From Ophiosphaerella korrae (lineage: Eukaryota; Ascomycota; Dothideomycetes; Pleosporales; Phaeosphaeriaceae): DNA of 64,000 bases. Shown here in pieces: positions 1 through 10,554 of this stretch (the first letter of the stretch is position 1; every line of letters begins with the position of its first letter). The notes beneath the pieces were generated by a model. It was not told where the DNA came from and did no database searches. It saw only the letters and a program-made list of their open reading frames with translations. The stretch is from assembly GCA_028456385.1 (NCBI GenBank), contig JALNQF010000121.1:62001-126000 (forward strand), written 5' to 3'. The translations under genes were made by a program, and so were the position numbers.

Positions 1-321
1 TCCCCCAAATCTGTCAACCCGCGCCACGTGGAGCTCGACATCGACATAGGAGCCGATGCCAAGGACTGGAACGCTATTTCGGCCGGCGAGAAGCTCAAGC
101 CTGTGGAAGCGGAGCTGCGCAGGATCGAGGAGACGGTGGGCGAAATCGTCACCGAGATGGATTACTTGAGGGCCCGAGAGCAGAAGCTGAGAGATACGAA
201 TGAGAGCACGAACGAGAGAGTCAAATGGTTCGCGATAGGCACAATGACCATGTTGGTTTCGTTGGGTGCTTGGCAGATTGTTTATCTGAGGGCTTATTTC
301 AGGAGTAAGCATCTCATTTAG
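1..321 (+). CDS. ERV25: p24/emp24-family cargo receptor, Erv25-like (3' part only)
   Basis: The gene enters from the left edge, so the start and the lumenal GOLD domain are missing. The frame is open from base 1 to a TAG at 319-321 and gives about 106 residues. What remains is the p24 C-terminal half: an acidic, charged coiled-coil stretch rich in E, R and K, then one hydrophobic membrane segment (about W75-L96 of the visible part), then a short basic cytosolic tail ending in KHLI. Proteins of this family cycle between ER and Golgi in COPII and COPI vesicles and select cargo. The tail and its spacing resemble the p24-delta (Erv25) subfamily more than Emp24, but the subfamily call comes from memory of the family. 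It faces SLY1, another ER-Golgi gene, tail to tail. Confidence 0.75.
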   Translation, partial: SPKSVNPRHVELDIDIGADAKDWNAISAGEKLKPVEAELRRIEETVGEIVTEMDYLRAREQKLRDTNESTNERVKWFAIGTMTMLVSLGAWQIVYLRAYFRSKHLI

Positions 322-765
322 ACGATTCTAGTGGAAAGAATGGACATGAGAGAGGGCTAAGGATATCATGGAGTCAGGTTCAGTGACAGAGTCAAAGTTT
401 AGCGGATGGTTTAGCGAAGGAAGGTGCTGATGAAGCAGAATCACATTAAAACATGTATGAATATGAATTTCACAAGTTATTATTGATTGAACATCAGTTC
501 TTATTCCGATTGGACTAGCATCGGTGCTGGTCTTAGCAGAGCATCTTAATCGATTCGCTGCTGAATGCATCATATGCAATTGATCATTACATGCTGCAAT
601 TAGAAGAAACGTTCTCGAGGGAAAAGTAGAGAAGTAGCCATCAATGAGTGTCCCAAACATCAACAATTTGAGGCATGTCATAATATGTAAAGAATGCATC
701 CATGATCCCACTTATATTTGATCTGCCATTTATTGACTCATCTAGCTACCTCCACGCACCTTTCG
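322..765. other. Convergent intergenic region between ERV25-like and SLY1
   Basis: This 444-bp stretch lies between two stop codons that face each other. It is moderately AT-rich and must hold both 3' untranslated regions. I see no coding exon or RNA gene in it; the open frame at 328-711 on the minus strand has no recognisable content. Confidence 0.6.
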
Positions 766-3183
766 TTAGATACTCTCAGCACCCAGCGGCGCCAACTCCT
801 TGTTGACAAAGTCAGTTGCAGAGTACAATGCTGTGCTTCCGTACACGATGCGCCTCTTTGGCCCTGTTCCAGAAGCGCCATGGCTTGTGCTTGTCCGCCT
901 AACCCAGTCTTGAAGGTTGCCATATTCATCCATTGAACCGCCGCCAACTGTGAATACAATAGCCTCGCTGAACCCCTGTCGTCTCTGACCAAATGTTGCA
1001 TCAATCCCCCGTCCAACAGTATTTTGCTGGTTGCGCGTCTGGCTTACAGGAGGCAGCGTGCCGCGGGCGTTTGCTGACCGAGGGTCAAAGTAGAGGTAGC
1101 CTTCGGTCTTGCTGATCGCACTCGATGCGGCATTCTGTGGGTCCATAAGTGACTCGGTGATCTTGGTAAGCGTGAGGTCGGTGTTTGTAGGGAGGAAGTT
1201 TTTTATCCCGGAAAGGACTCCTTCAAAATTCGCACCTAGGCCAGCATCTTTGAAGCGATCCGTGACGCGCGAAGATAGACTAGAGAATCCACCAAACAAT
1301 TGTGAAGTACCTTGCGCAGGTTGTGCAGGAGCAGAAGTAATCATGGTCATACGCGTCAGCTGTCGTACAGTTTTGATATATTTCACTGATGTTGTGTCTG
1401 CGCCTGCCGCTTCCAACGCTTGTGTGAACTTCTCTAGTTCACTACGAGAAAATTCTTGCTCCGTTGTTAGGTACCATTGCAGGAATAGCCTTAGTTTGTC
1501 AATTGGGTCGCTGCCCTTGTCAGAGTCTTTAATCAAATCGAGAATTTGAGCCGACGTTTGTTTCGATAGCTCCTCTTCTAGCTGGAAGTAAAAGTCGAGC
1601 TTGCGATCTATCAACGTTAATTGATGTTCCTAGGGAACCTGTTCAATGATGCTTACTTTTTATTCCTTCCATAACCGCTTCCAGGATGTTCATATGCATC
1701 TACCATTTCATCAGCATGATCAAAGCACTCGGGGTGATGAGAAGCACCTCTATAGTAGTTTTCCTCTCTCGCAACTCTGGTAATAATGCCATGGCACCCT
1801 TGAGATGTGCTGCGAATTGGTTGCTATCTCCCGATAAATCATCAATTGATGATGACCCTGTTTTTTTGGTGACGTTGTCCGCATCTTCTTGATACTTGTT
1901 CCATTCGGTTGTTACATCGTCGGCAACATTCGGGAATGGCAACGAAGCGTTTTTTGCCCAAAAATAATCAGAAGCAGTGAGGTCATATGATTGTTTCTTT
2001 ACACCCTTTTCTGGATGGTGCTTATCCAGGGGCACAGACATGTTGATCTTGTTCAAGTGGAAGTCAAGAACATCATAGACAAGGCTTTGATACTGAATAT
2101 TCATTAGTGATATTGCGTTTAAGGATGCTCGAGTGTAGCTTACGATCCACGAGTGGCTTAACATTGGTAAGAGATCGACGTTGCGGTCCACTGCTGTACT
2201 GTCAGCGTCAGAAAAGCCGACTGCGATTAGTCCGCTTGCCTATAACGAGTACTGGACGTGAAGAAACTGCGGACGACTTTTGATCAGAGAAGAGATTGGT
2301 CTTCGAGTTCAAGATATGGTCGCGCAACTTTCGGTCGAGCTTTGCACATATGTGCTCTGCTGCGCCGCCTTTGGGGCATCGAATGACGGGGACAACGCCC
2401 ATAGTCACAACAACGGAGAAGAGGCCCGAGACGATGCGATCCAAGACATTGTCGAGTTCCTGGTCGGGTGTCTTAGCGCTATTCAGGCTGTGGTATGCGC
2501 CTTTCATGTTCAGGTGAAACAGGTCCGGTTCAGACACGACGAAGTTGAGGTATTGATCATACACCTGGGCCAAATGCTCCGCCGTTCCAGACGCTACTGT
2601 CTGCGCACCAAAGTCTTCGAGCAGCGGCCTAGGTATGCTGGAGAGGAAGTTTATGTAGGCAGGGCCTACACTGGGATGTTAGAGACAATTCCGTGTTTCC
2701 AATGTGGCTAGGCAAGACACACTGTAGAGGCCACGCGACAGATCAGAAGTCACGATATTGAGGTTCTGGGCAGTCGGCTCGACGAGGTAGATGACAGGAA
2801 CCTGATCGTTGTCAGTGGCAGTTTCTTTGCAGGCAATATTCCACGTACATCGGGTATCATATGTCGGGTAGTGCCAATATTCAAATGTATTGTAACGCCT
2901 GCGGCCCTCAAGTCATTCACTCTGAGAACCGAGCTGATGACGTCCCTTCCCATCTCATCAAACACCAAGACCTTCCATGCGGCGCTATCTGTAGATGTGT
3001 TTGCCGGCTCATGGTGCGATTCGTCCTGGGCGTCGATGTCGGTGATGGGAGCGTTTAGATTCAGGATGCGCTTGATGCTCGCTGCAGGATGGAACAATGG
3101 TCAGCTAAATAATGTATATATCTGCTTTACAGACGAACACGGCGCTGCCTACCTATTTGCTTGTCCCGCAGAGTAACGGCCAT
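766..3183 (-). CDS. SLY1: Sly1-type Sec1/Munc18 (SM) protein, ER-Golgi vesicle fusion
   Basis: SM proteins of this type clasp the syntaxin Sed5 and promote SNARE assembly for ER-Golgi fusion. The gene joins from eight exons: 3183-3153, 3081-2849, 2801-2723, 2665-2240, 2190-2144, 2092-1748, 1699-1657 and 1607-766. They total 2,046 nt and give 681 residues, the usual Sly1 length. The start is the ATG at 3183, giving MAVTLRDKQI, a typical Sly1 beginning. Family landmarks in order are SIKRILNLN, GTTRHMIPDV, INFLSSIPRPLLED, RPVLVIVDRNVDL followed by MLSHSW, and a C-terminal IVYGST block. Six introns are GT-AG (47-71 nt); the one at 2239-2191 is GC-AG. No truncation is seen. Confidence 0.93.
2191..2239 (-). 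other. Non-canonical GC-AG intron of SLY1
   Basis: The exon ends in GTT ATA G and the next six bases on the coding strand are GCAAGC; the intron ends in CAGCAG. Only this join restores the conserved RPVLVIVDRNVDL segment in frame, and there is no usable GT donor nearby. It is 49 nt long. The donor otherwise fits the consensus (G before, AAG after), as is usual for GC donors. Confidence 0.8.
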
Positions 3184-4226
3184 GGCGACGTGAATTCGGA
3201 ACTGGCACCCGCCGTTGTGCAGGCTACCTCATATGCAAGTCCCTACCGCAGTGGACATTCACCCCAATCGCGGTGACGTGTGGCTTGTCCTGTCGCAGCT
3301 TGTGCCAGCTCCCGACCGGGCTAGCGCAGAACGGGTCTTGGCACTGCGCCCCCGTTCTTAAGAAAAGCGGACTCCCGGTGCACGCTGTTTTCGTCACCGT
3401 TCTCCTCATCGCAAAAACAACACCCACTCAACCCAACCCCCACTTCACCACTCTCTCATGCTACTTCTCTGTGAACTCCCGCCCACCTAATAAGGGCTTC
3501 TGATTCTAAGGCTAGATTCTATTTTCGAGTCCCTGCTTTAGTGGAAGTGTGCGCTCTGCTGGTAGCGTTGTTTGTCAGGAGGCTCGCAGGCTGCGTTGGA
3601 AGGCAAAGGCAGAGTGACAACCAGCAACCCAGTTTCTGCATCTAACCCAGTTCCATCATTACCGGTCCAGCGAGCTTCGCACCAAGGGTCTGGCCGTTAT
3701 ATCGCGCAGGCAACAGGCAGCCTCTCGCAAGCAGCTCCCAACAGGCTGTCTCACGCAGTGGTGCCGCCGCGTGTTCCTTCTGTGCAATAGGTGCGGTGCG
3801 CAAACGTCAAGTGACGCATCAGCAGTGTTCCTCATCGCAGTAATACGCGAGGCTTAGTGCCACCCTCGTTAAAGCAAAAGCTACAGCTATTCTTGCGGAG
3901 ACTGGGCGAGCAGCAGCACGGCATCGCGGGCGTTGGCACCCTTCTGCTGTCACGGCTCTCAGCAACACCCCAGGGACGCTGCACCAAAAGACGGCGACGG
4001 CGACACTGCAGCTCGAATCGGCAGTTTTACCGGCCTTTTTCACTCTCACTTTTTCCCGAATTAGCAGCCTTTCACCCTTGTGAGCTGCGTCAGTCCTGTT
4101 AGAACCTAGTGCAATCTGCATTGCTGCATAATTTCTTGCTTGGTCTCTCCAGCACTTGTGCGTCGGCAGCCAATCACACCACTGCAGCCCACAGCTGACA
4201 CACCACTAGCCCCGCAACGCCACCCA
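3184..4226. promoter_or_regulatory. Divergent promoter region of SLY1 and the PNUTS-like gene
   Basis: About 1.04 kb separates the two start codons. It holds both 5' flanks. Pyrimidine-rich runs at about 3,425-3,480 and 4,025-4,060 look like transcription-start neighbourhoods. No clear TATA box is seen and no further gene is recognised. Confidence 0.5.
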
Positions 4227-7200
4227 ATGGCCTCTAATCACGTGCCAAGTGACCAAGTCCCTTTGCAAGGTCAGAACATCTATACCGATCCGTCTTACCA
4301 TAATCTCTTCTCTTCTTCTATTGACCGCTATGGCACGCCCACGTGGGACTCTCAGTTGAGTGGTCAACATTCTGCCCTGGCGCCAGCCAACCCACCAAAT
4401 CAAGCTTGGCATCATGGCGCCTTTCCTCAGCCAGCATACAATGCCTTCAGTCAATCGTATGGAACCCAGAGCCATAGCTTTCAGACTGCTTCGCCGTATC
4501 AATATGGCCAGTTCAGTCAGCAGGGATCTATCAACAACTATGCACAACCCTCCAATGTGGACCCATCGCTAGGCCTTGATCCAAATGCGTTGCGGCAACA
4601 ACAACAATCTCCCTATCAGATGCCGTTAAAAAATCCAACTCCACAGCCTCATACGGGAACGGTCACCCCACAGGCATTGCAACAGAACCCTGCTCAACTG
4701 CAAAACGTTCGGCCAGCTGCATCTCCTTTCCAGGTAATCCTCCACTCCTAATATTATGTCAATGACCTCTGGCTAACCTAGTCTTAGACGTCTCGGCCAG
4801 TAGTAGAACCCTTCAACCAACGTACAATGTCAAATACCGTTGTCAAGCCGGTGCCAATTCCATCCTATGAGATTCCAAAAGGGAAGAAATCCGGTGGCCT
4901 TTATGCACTTGATCAAACTGCTCTTGCAAAAGCCACTAAGTCTACTCCGCTGAATAAACTTGTAACCTTTGGTTCTGAACCGTTTCATTTGGCTACCAAC
5001 AGAAGTAAGTTTTTGTGGCTGTCCCCGCGTTACACGATGCAAACGCTAATGATTTCATAGCTGCGTTACCGCTGTATACTGCCAGACAGTCGGTGAAAGA
5101 ACTGAAGAAGGTTGGAGCTGATAACAAAAAGCTTCTTGCTAGGCTCTCGTTGTCAAAACCTTCTGTTGCAAAGGCCCTCAAAACACGGGCATATTCGGAC
5201 AACCGTACAGGCCTGAAGAGGGAGGTTAGTGAGAGTGAAAGCTATACCGAATCTTCGGATGACGATAGCGAATACACCGATGAGGAGGAGGATGAACAAT
5301 CACCGCTACCTGCAGCAAGACCAGAAGAGCCTCACCAGGCTGTTCGCTACGATATCATAAAGGCTACGTGGTATTCTCGGCGATCGCCTCTGAACTCGGA
5401 GAAGATTAAAGATAGTATGCGCGACATATGGGAAGTATTAAACACTATTCACAAGCGTTGGCGAGCAGACAGCAAAGCAGTCTCAGATGCCGAAGACCAG
5501 AATAAAACTGGCGAGTTGCCAGTTCTAAAGAGTCGAGTTGCTAGTCAGCGTGATTTACTAGAGTCTGCACTGAAAGCTGCACTTGATCATGCCCACCCTG
5601 ATGTACTGTATCACTTGGGACAGATCAAGCCTTTCATGTACCTTTGCTATCAGTTTCTAGCAAACCGTTTCCATAGTAAGGATTTTGATGGGTCGTTGCC
5701 TGCCGTCATCTTCGAAATATTGACGAGATGTGGTACTCTGACCTCGGAGCTCCTTGAAGAGACGAAGGTCATCAAAGCGCTTACTTCAATGAAGAAACAC
5801 GCGAATGGCAAGCATAAAGCGCTTATCCAGCAAATCGTCGATAGTGCTGTCACGAATTCCAAAAAGGCCAAACCCAGTACCCCGCCACGGACTGAATCGG
5901 TAGAAACTAAAGGTGCCAAACGTCCAGCATCAGAACCAGCAAATCGCACCTCAAACGAACCAGCAGCGAAGAAATCTAAGCCAGCTGAAGGCACCGCAAA
6001 TACAAATGCAGCAAAGAAACCCCTTCCAGTATCTACCAATCCAAGGACGACAAGCCAAGCAAGCATATCCTCCCAGAAAAAACCGACGGCAGCCACTCTA
6101 CCTGTCAAAGCTCGCGTTAGTCAAGTCACAAACAAGCCTTCTGGTATCTTTGCCTCTCTCAATGCCGCCAGTAAGAAACCCAACCCGGCAACAATTTCTA
6201 CAGTACCCAAAGCAAGCGTATCATCTAAACCTGCTGCCGTTGCAGCCAAAGATAAGAAGCCCGTGGTACCTTCCAAACCTGCATTTTCATTCGCTCAGAC
6301 CATGGCTTCTTTACTGAAGCCTAAGGAACAAGAAGCCGCGCCAGCAAAGGCAGAGAAGCAATCACCGCCAGAAACCTCCGAAGAGAAAGCTAAGCGCCTG
6401 CGCAAAGAATCACGTCGACATTTGCGTGTCACCTTTAGGCCCGACACGACACTCGTACAGATCAAATACTTCAGCCATGACCCCGACGAAGAGCTAGGCC
6501 ATGACGAGAATTTCGTTCGGGATGCTGGCGATATTGGAGGAGAAGGCCGCATGTTCAAGCAACATAAGGAGTTGGAGGTCGATGATGACGAGGACGATGA
6601 GGCTGAGTTTGAACTTAAGCCCTGGAAAGAGCCTTCACAAATAGACTTTAGCTCCGTACTGGCTTCTGCGCGGGAGAGCAACTATACGCCATTCGGTGGC
6701 GGACAAAAAATACCTTCTTCTGCTGAGAAAGAAGCCAATCTACGGCGCGAGAATGCCACATTGATGGTGTTCTATGCAGATCCAAAAGATATCCCATCCT
6801 CCCCAAGAGAACCGTTGGAACAAGAGCAGGGCTCTGGACCTGTTAACGTGACCAATTTTGGCACTCCACCAGATACAGTACTTACCAAGGGACCGAAATC
6901 TGTGACGGCCGTGCCCTCCACCTTACCAGACCTCAGCAGCCTTGAGAATATTTTCAAGCAATTCGCAAATCCAGGCACGAACCAGATGCCAATCGTTAGC
7001 CAGCCAGTGTCGGCTGACCAGAGCACGTACGCACCAGTTATCCCTGCAGCAACTGCTACACCTGATCTTCAGAGCATTCTTAGTGCTCTGCAAGGGCCAA
7101 CTGCGCCGCCAGTACAGCCTCCAGCTCCGTTCTCAGTGCAAGCTCCAGTTTCGGTGCAGCAATTCCCCACGCCGCCCGTGGATCTGAGTGCCATTATGTC

Positions 7201-7519
7201 CGCTATACAAGCGCAGGCCGGAAGTGGGATGACTCTACCGCCACCTCCACCAGGATTTCCGCCGTTCCCAATGCCGTTTCCTATGCCAGGTCAACAGCAA
7301 GAGGGCGCTGGCTATCAGCCACAGCCCCAGTATAACGCTCAAACAAACGGTGGTATAAAGCGTCAACGTGAAGAGGCGAGCAACAACGATCGAAACCAAG
7401 GTAAAAAGCACAAAAACCGTGGCGAGCGACCGCACAAGGTTTTACCTTGCAGATTCTTCCAGAAAGGAACGTGCAACAAGGGCGACAACTGCACATATGT
7501 CCATGATCTAAACATGTAA
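4227..7519 (+). CDS. PNUTS/Ref2-like PP1 regulatory subunit with TFIIS-N-like domain and CCCH zinc finger
   Basis: Three exons, 4227-4733, 4788-5004 and 5061-7519, give 1,060 residues; both introns are GT-AG (54 and 56 nt). The N-terminal 240 residues are rich in Q, P and N. A helical block at about 450-505, with a T..LLEETKVIKAL pattern and KKHANGKHKALIQQ, resembles the TFIIS N-terminal (LW/TND) fold. A long Lys/Pro/Ala-rich linker follows. RVTF at 697-700 fits the RVxF docking motif for protein phosphatase 1 and sits just before an acidic region. A C-x7-C-x5-C-x3-H finger (C1038, C1046, C1052, H1056) ends the protein. The same order (TND, PP1 motif, CCCH finger) is found in animal PNUTS, and yeast Ref2 and fission yeast Ppn1 are functional counterparts in transcription termination. 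Function is inferred from this architecture. Confidence 0.7.
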
Positions 7520-8442
7520 CACATGGGTGGTAGAAGTTGTTGTGTTGAGCATGGAAATTGTTCCCTCCCTTGATTTATTTCCTTGAGAGCAGCAAAGAGA
7601 CAGTGAAGCGAAGTTGTATGATAGCGAGTTGCTTCTTTTTTTTTTTTTTCCTTGTTTGTAATTAGCATGCTTGCATCTGCATACTCCGGCGGTTACCCTG
7701 TTCACAAGCAGCAGGCCATGAAGCATTGGGCGGCGCATTGTCATTTCAGCCCTCGAGGCAGCATTAGTAGGCGAGTTTCTGTCTTTGAACACGTTCAAGA
7801 CTATGGATGCATGGACCAGGCAGGGTGGATGGAGGCGGAGGAATTGTATATTTTAGCAGGACAGCATACTACCTTTGTAATGCAGTTTCAAGATTCCAAG
7901 TTGAAGGTGCCGTCACGTGCGTACTCCGGCTGGGCGCGAAGCGTGACCCCTGTCTGTCTGAGTTGTTGTTTGGCTGAGCTGGCGCGCCTGCAGCTACCCG
8001 TCCCCCAACATTGAGGATTCGTAGACAGTGTGTTGCTGTGTTTGCGGAGACGAATCTCGGAAGCGTGCATACTGATACTGTGAATAGTCGCTCCCGGCTC
8101 CGTGGTGTTGTGTGGCTGCCTTCCGCGACCAGGCATTACCTATTTCCAGGCAGGCCGGCTCGGGAAGTCCCGTTGATACATATTTCACGACATCACATCA
8201 CACATTGCCCACCGCAGCCATCGCAGTCTCTTCCCTCCCATCGCCAACACTGCACCCTCGCCACGCCCTGCAGTCCCCAGACCCGCCCACTGCCCGCCCC
8301 AACGCCTCCGGCCTCCCGTCCCGGACTTTTCACGCCGCCAAGTCGTCGCCCTCGCTGGCCGCAAGCCGATCCAGGAGCCCCACGCTTGAGCTATCGCGCC
8401 TCGATCGACGTCACTGCCTGCCCTTCACACTCGCTCGCAGCC
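7520..8442. other. Intergenic region upstream of the Btz-domain gene
   Basis: It contains the 3' end of the upstream gene and the 5' flank of the next one. A T14 run lies at 7,636-7,649 and an E-box CACGTG at 7,914-7,919. The last 200 bases are C-rich and have no ATG in frame with the downstream gene. I see no additional gene. Confidence 0.5.
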
Positions 8443-10554
8443 ATGGCCCCCGTACGCAAGAGGACAAACAACATTGCGCGCCGCCGGCGGCTCGACGATG
8501 AAGATGAAAACCGGTCGGTTGCCACGGAACTGGCGGATGACTCGCAGACGGACATGTCAGTGCCCAGCGACGTGGACGAGAACGGCGACGCAGACAACAG
8601 CGACCTCAGCGAGGTCGACAGCGCCCCTTCGCTCACAGAGGGCAAGCCCAAGCGCAAGCCAAATGGCGGCCGTGATGCAAAGCCACCGTCTGTGGCCGCC
8701 CTTGCGGTCCGCCGCGAGCCCTCGCCGCCCATTGCCCGCTCAGACGCCGCCTTCCCGGCGCTCAAGGACACGGAGCTGATGCTGAACGGGCTGACCATTG
8801 CCGACGGCAGCAGCAACCACGACCTCGGCCTCGGCCACGACCACACTCCTGCGCCTGCCGTCGGCGCCCCTGGCCGGCAGGAGACGCTGGGCGAGCGCAG
8901 GCGGCGTGAGCATGAGGAGTACAAGAAGAAACGGGACGCCGACCCGGCCTTCATCCCCAACCGCGGCGCCTTCTTCATGCACGACCAGCGCTCTGCCCCT
9001 GCGCAGAACCCCTTTCGCCCGCCCGGCGCGCGTGGGCGAGGGCGGGGCGGCGGAGGTCTTGGGGGCCGCTTCTCGCCCGCCAGCATGAGGCCGCAGCCCA
9101 CAGAGGCCACCGACTCGCCCTGGCAGCACGACCTCCACGAGACGGTCAACGCTCCGGGGGGGCCGCCCCAGCCCGCCCAGCCCACGGGCACTGCGCCGCT
9201 CCACGACGTCTCGCACGCCTACCAACACAACAACCACACGGCAAGGCCGCCCCCAGGCCCGGCCCAGAGGGCCCCGCAGGCCCGCAACTTCTCCACGACT
9301 GTACACACCCATAATGCTTTCGTCCGCGTATACCTTCCCCAGATGAAGGCACCCATCCTGTTTCAGAACGTGCCCATCAAGCAACACACCCGCCTGCCGA
9401 ACCATCGCCCGCCTCTCCGCCGCGACAAGCCCGTCCGCATCTCGCTCCCGCCGTCTGCCCCCCGCTACATATTCCCCACGGTAGAACGATCGTTCATCTT
9501 CATCCCACGCGCCCTACGACCCAACCAGCAGGGTTTTGGCCGAGGACGCGGCCGCTTTGGCTCTTTTGGTGGTGGTGGCGGCTTCTCGAGCAGACGCACA
9601 AGTGCATACGGTGGTAGCGTTTACTCTCCTAGTGTGGCCATGAGTAGACGGTCATCCATGGCTCGAGAAATGGGCCGTGATACACTCGTTTCCCCAGCAG
9701 GCTCCATCATGTCACGAAACGGTGGCTTCGTCGATCCCTCACGGCCGGTCGTGCGACTGCCGCCTGGTGGGCCCAGGCTGTCCAACGCACCCTCTCTTGT
9801 CTCGCCAACTAACGGTACCCCTGCCGGCATGGTTGGCCCTCACGCCTATCCACTACCACAAAAGCCGACTTACCGCGAAAACTGGCAAGGCCAGTTGACC
9901 ATGCACCAGCCGCGCCCTCAAAAGGCCGTGTCGGTTGCCGGCATCGAGTCGCCTGCCTCCATGTCTTTCAATCCACCGCAACAGCAGGAGCAACAGCCGT
10001 TCCATCAACAAGTGCCGGCTCACATGAATGGCGCTGCCACTGGTCCAGAGGCACAATCTTTCTACCAACACGGTCGACAGCCGTCCTATCCCAGTCAAGT
10101 GTCAACTGGAACCCCACTCTCCAACATCCCCGAGCGAGCCATTCACGCTCCTGCTTTCCAACCGTATCAACAACCTGGGTTCCAGCCACAGCCGATGGTG
10201 CCCCATAACTACTATTACCCTCCGTCCGGTCCTCAGTCACAGTATATGGCTGGTGGGGGTATGGTGCCCATGTTCGTTCCTGGGGCCCAACAACCTGGTT
10301 ACGTTATGCCGGTAGCTGCCCCTGCTGTTCCTGCGCCTCCTCCAGCAGCTGGGCAGCCGAACATGGTCGCATATGAGTCCAACGGTATGACCTTCTATGT
10401 CGACTCTGCCCAGCTCTACCAGCCACCCATGGAAGGCTACACCCAGCCCAGCTACGCCGTTCCCGGCATGGGAGGCATGATGACGCCAGGCCCAGACGGC
10501 GCCTACTACTACCCTCAGCAGATGCAGCCAGCCGGCTACTACCCTGCCCAATAA
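8443..10554 (+). CDS. Barentsz/CASC3-like (Btz-domain) protein
   Basis: A single exon encodes 703 residues. The first ATG is at 8,443; the frame is open upstream but has no ATG. The N-terminus is basic, then acidic and Ser-rich. Around residues 155-185 the segment YKKKRDADPAFIPNRGAFF followed by MHDQR matches the Btz (SELOR) domain, whose P-x-x-G-x-F-x-x-HD core in CASC3/MLN51 binds eIF4AIII and RNA in the exon junction complex. A second conserved-looking block at about 300-365 carries MKAPILF, KQHTRLPNHRPP and RSFIFIPRALRPNQQ. Gly/Arg-rich stretches (GRGRG) and a long Q/P/Y-rich disordered tail follow. The role in mRNA metabolism is inferred from the domain; whether it is a true exon-junction component in this fungus is not shown. 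Confidence 0.72.
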   Translation: MAPVRKRTNNIARRRRLDDEDENRSVATELADDSQTDMSVPSDVDENGDADNSDLSEVDSAPSLTEGKPKRKPNGGRDAKPPSVAALAVRREPSPPIARSDAAFPALKDTELMLNGLTIADGSSNHDLGLGHDHTPAPAVGAPGRQETLGERRRREHEEYKKKRDADPAFIPNRGAFFMHDQRSAPAQNPFRPPGARGRGRGGGGLGGRFSPASMRPQPTEATDSPWQHDLHETVNAPGGPPQPAQPTGTAPLHDVSHAYQHNNHTARPPPGPAQRAPQARNFSTTVHTHNAFVRVYLPQMKAPILFQNVPIKQHTRLPNHRPPLRRDKPVRISLPPSAPRYIFPTVERSFIFIPRALRPNQQGFGRGRGRFGSFGGGGGFSSRRTSAYGGSVYSPSVAMSRRSSMAREMGRDTLVSPAGSIMSRNGGFVDPSRPVVRLPPGGPRLSNAPSLVSPTNGTPAGMVGPHAYPLPQKPTYRENWQGQLTMHQPRPQKAVSVAGIESPASMSFNPPQQQEQQPFHQQVPAHMNGAATGPEAQSFYQHGRQPSYPSQVSTGTPLSNIPERAIHAPAFQPYQQPGFQPQPMVPHNYYYPPSGPQSQYMAGGGMVPMFVPGAQQPGYVMPVAAPAVPAPPPAAGQPNMVAYESNGMTFYVDSAQLYQPPMEGYTQPSYAVPGMGGMMTPGPDGAYYYPQQMQPAGYYPAQ

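Noticed and set aside
8011..8442. N-terminal extension of the Btz-like protein
   Set aside because: The frame is open but has no ATG before 8,443, and the translation is Pro/Ser/His-rich leader-like sequence.
8391..9191. Long open frame on the minus strand opposite the Btz-like gene
   Set aside because: It is an antisense shadow of GC-rich coding DNA; its translation is low-complexity R/S/A/G with no recognisable domain.
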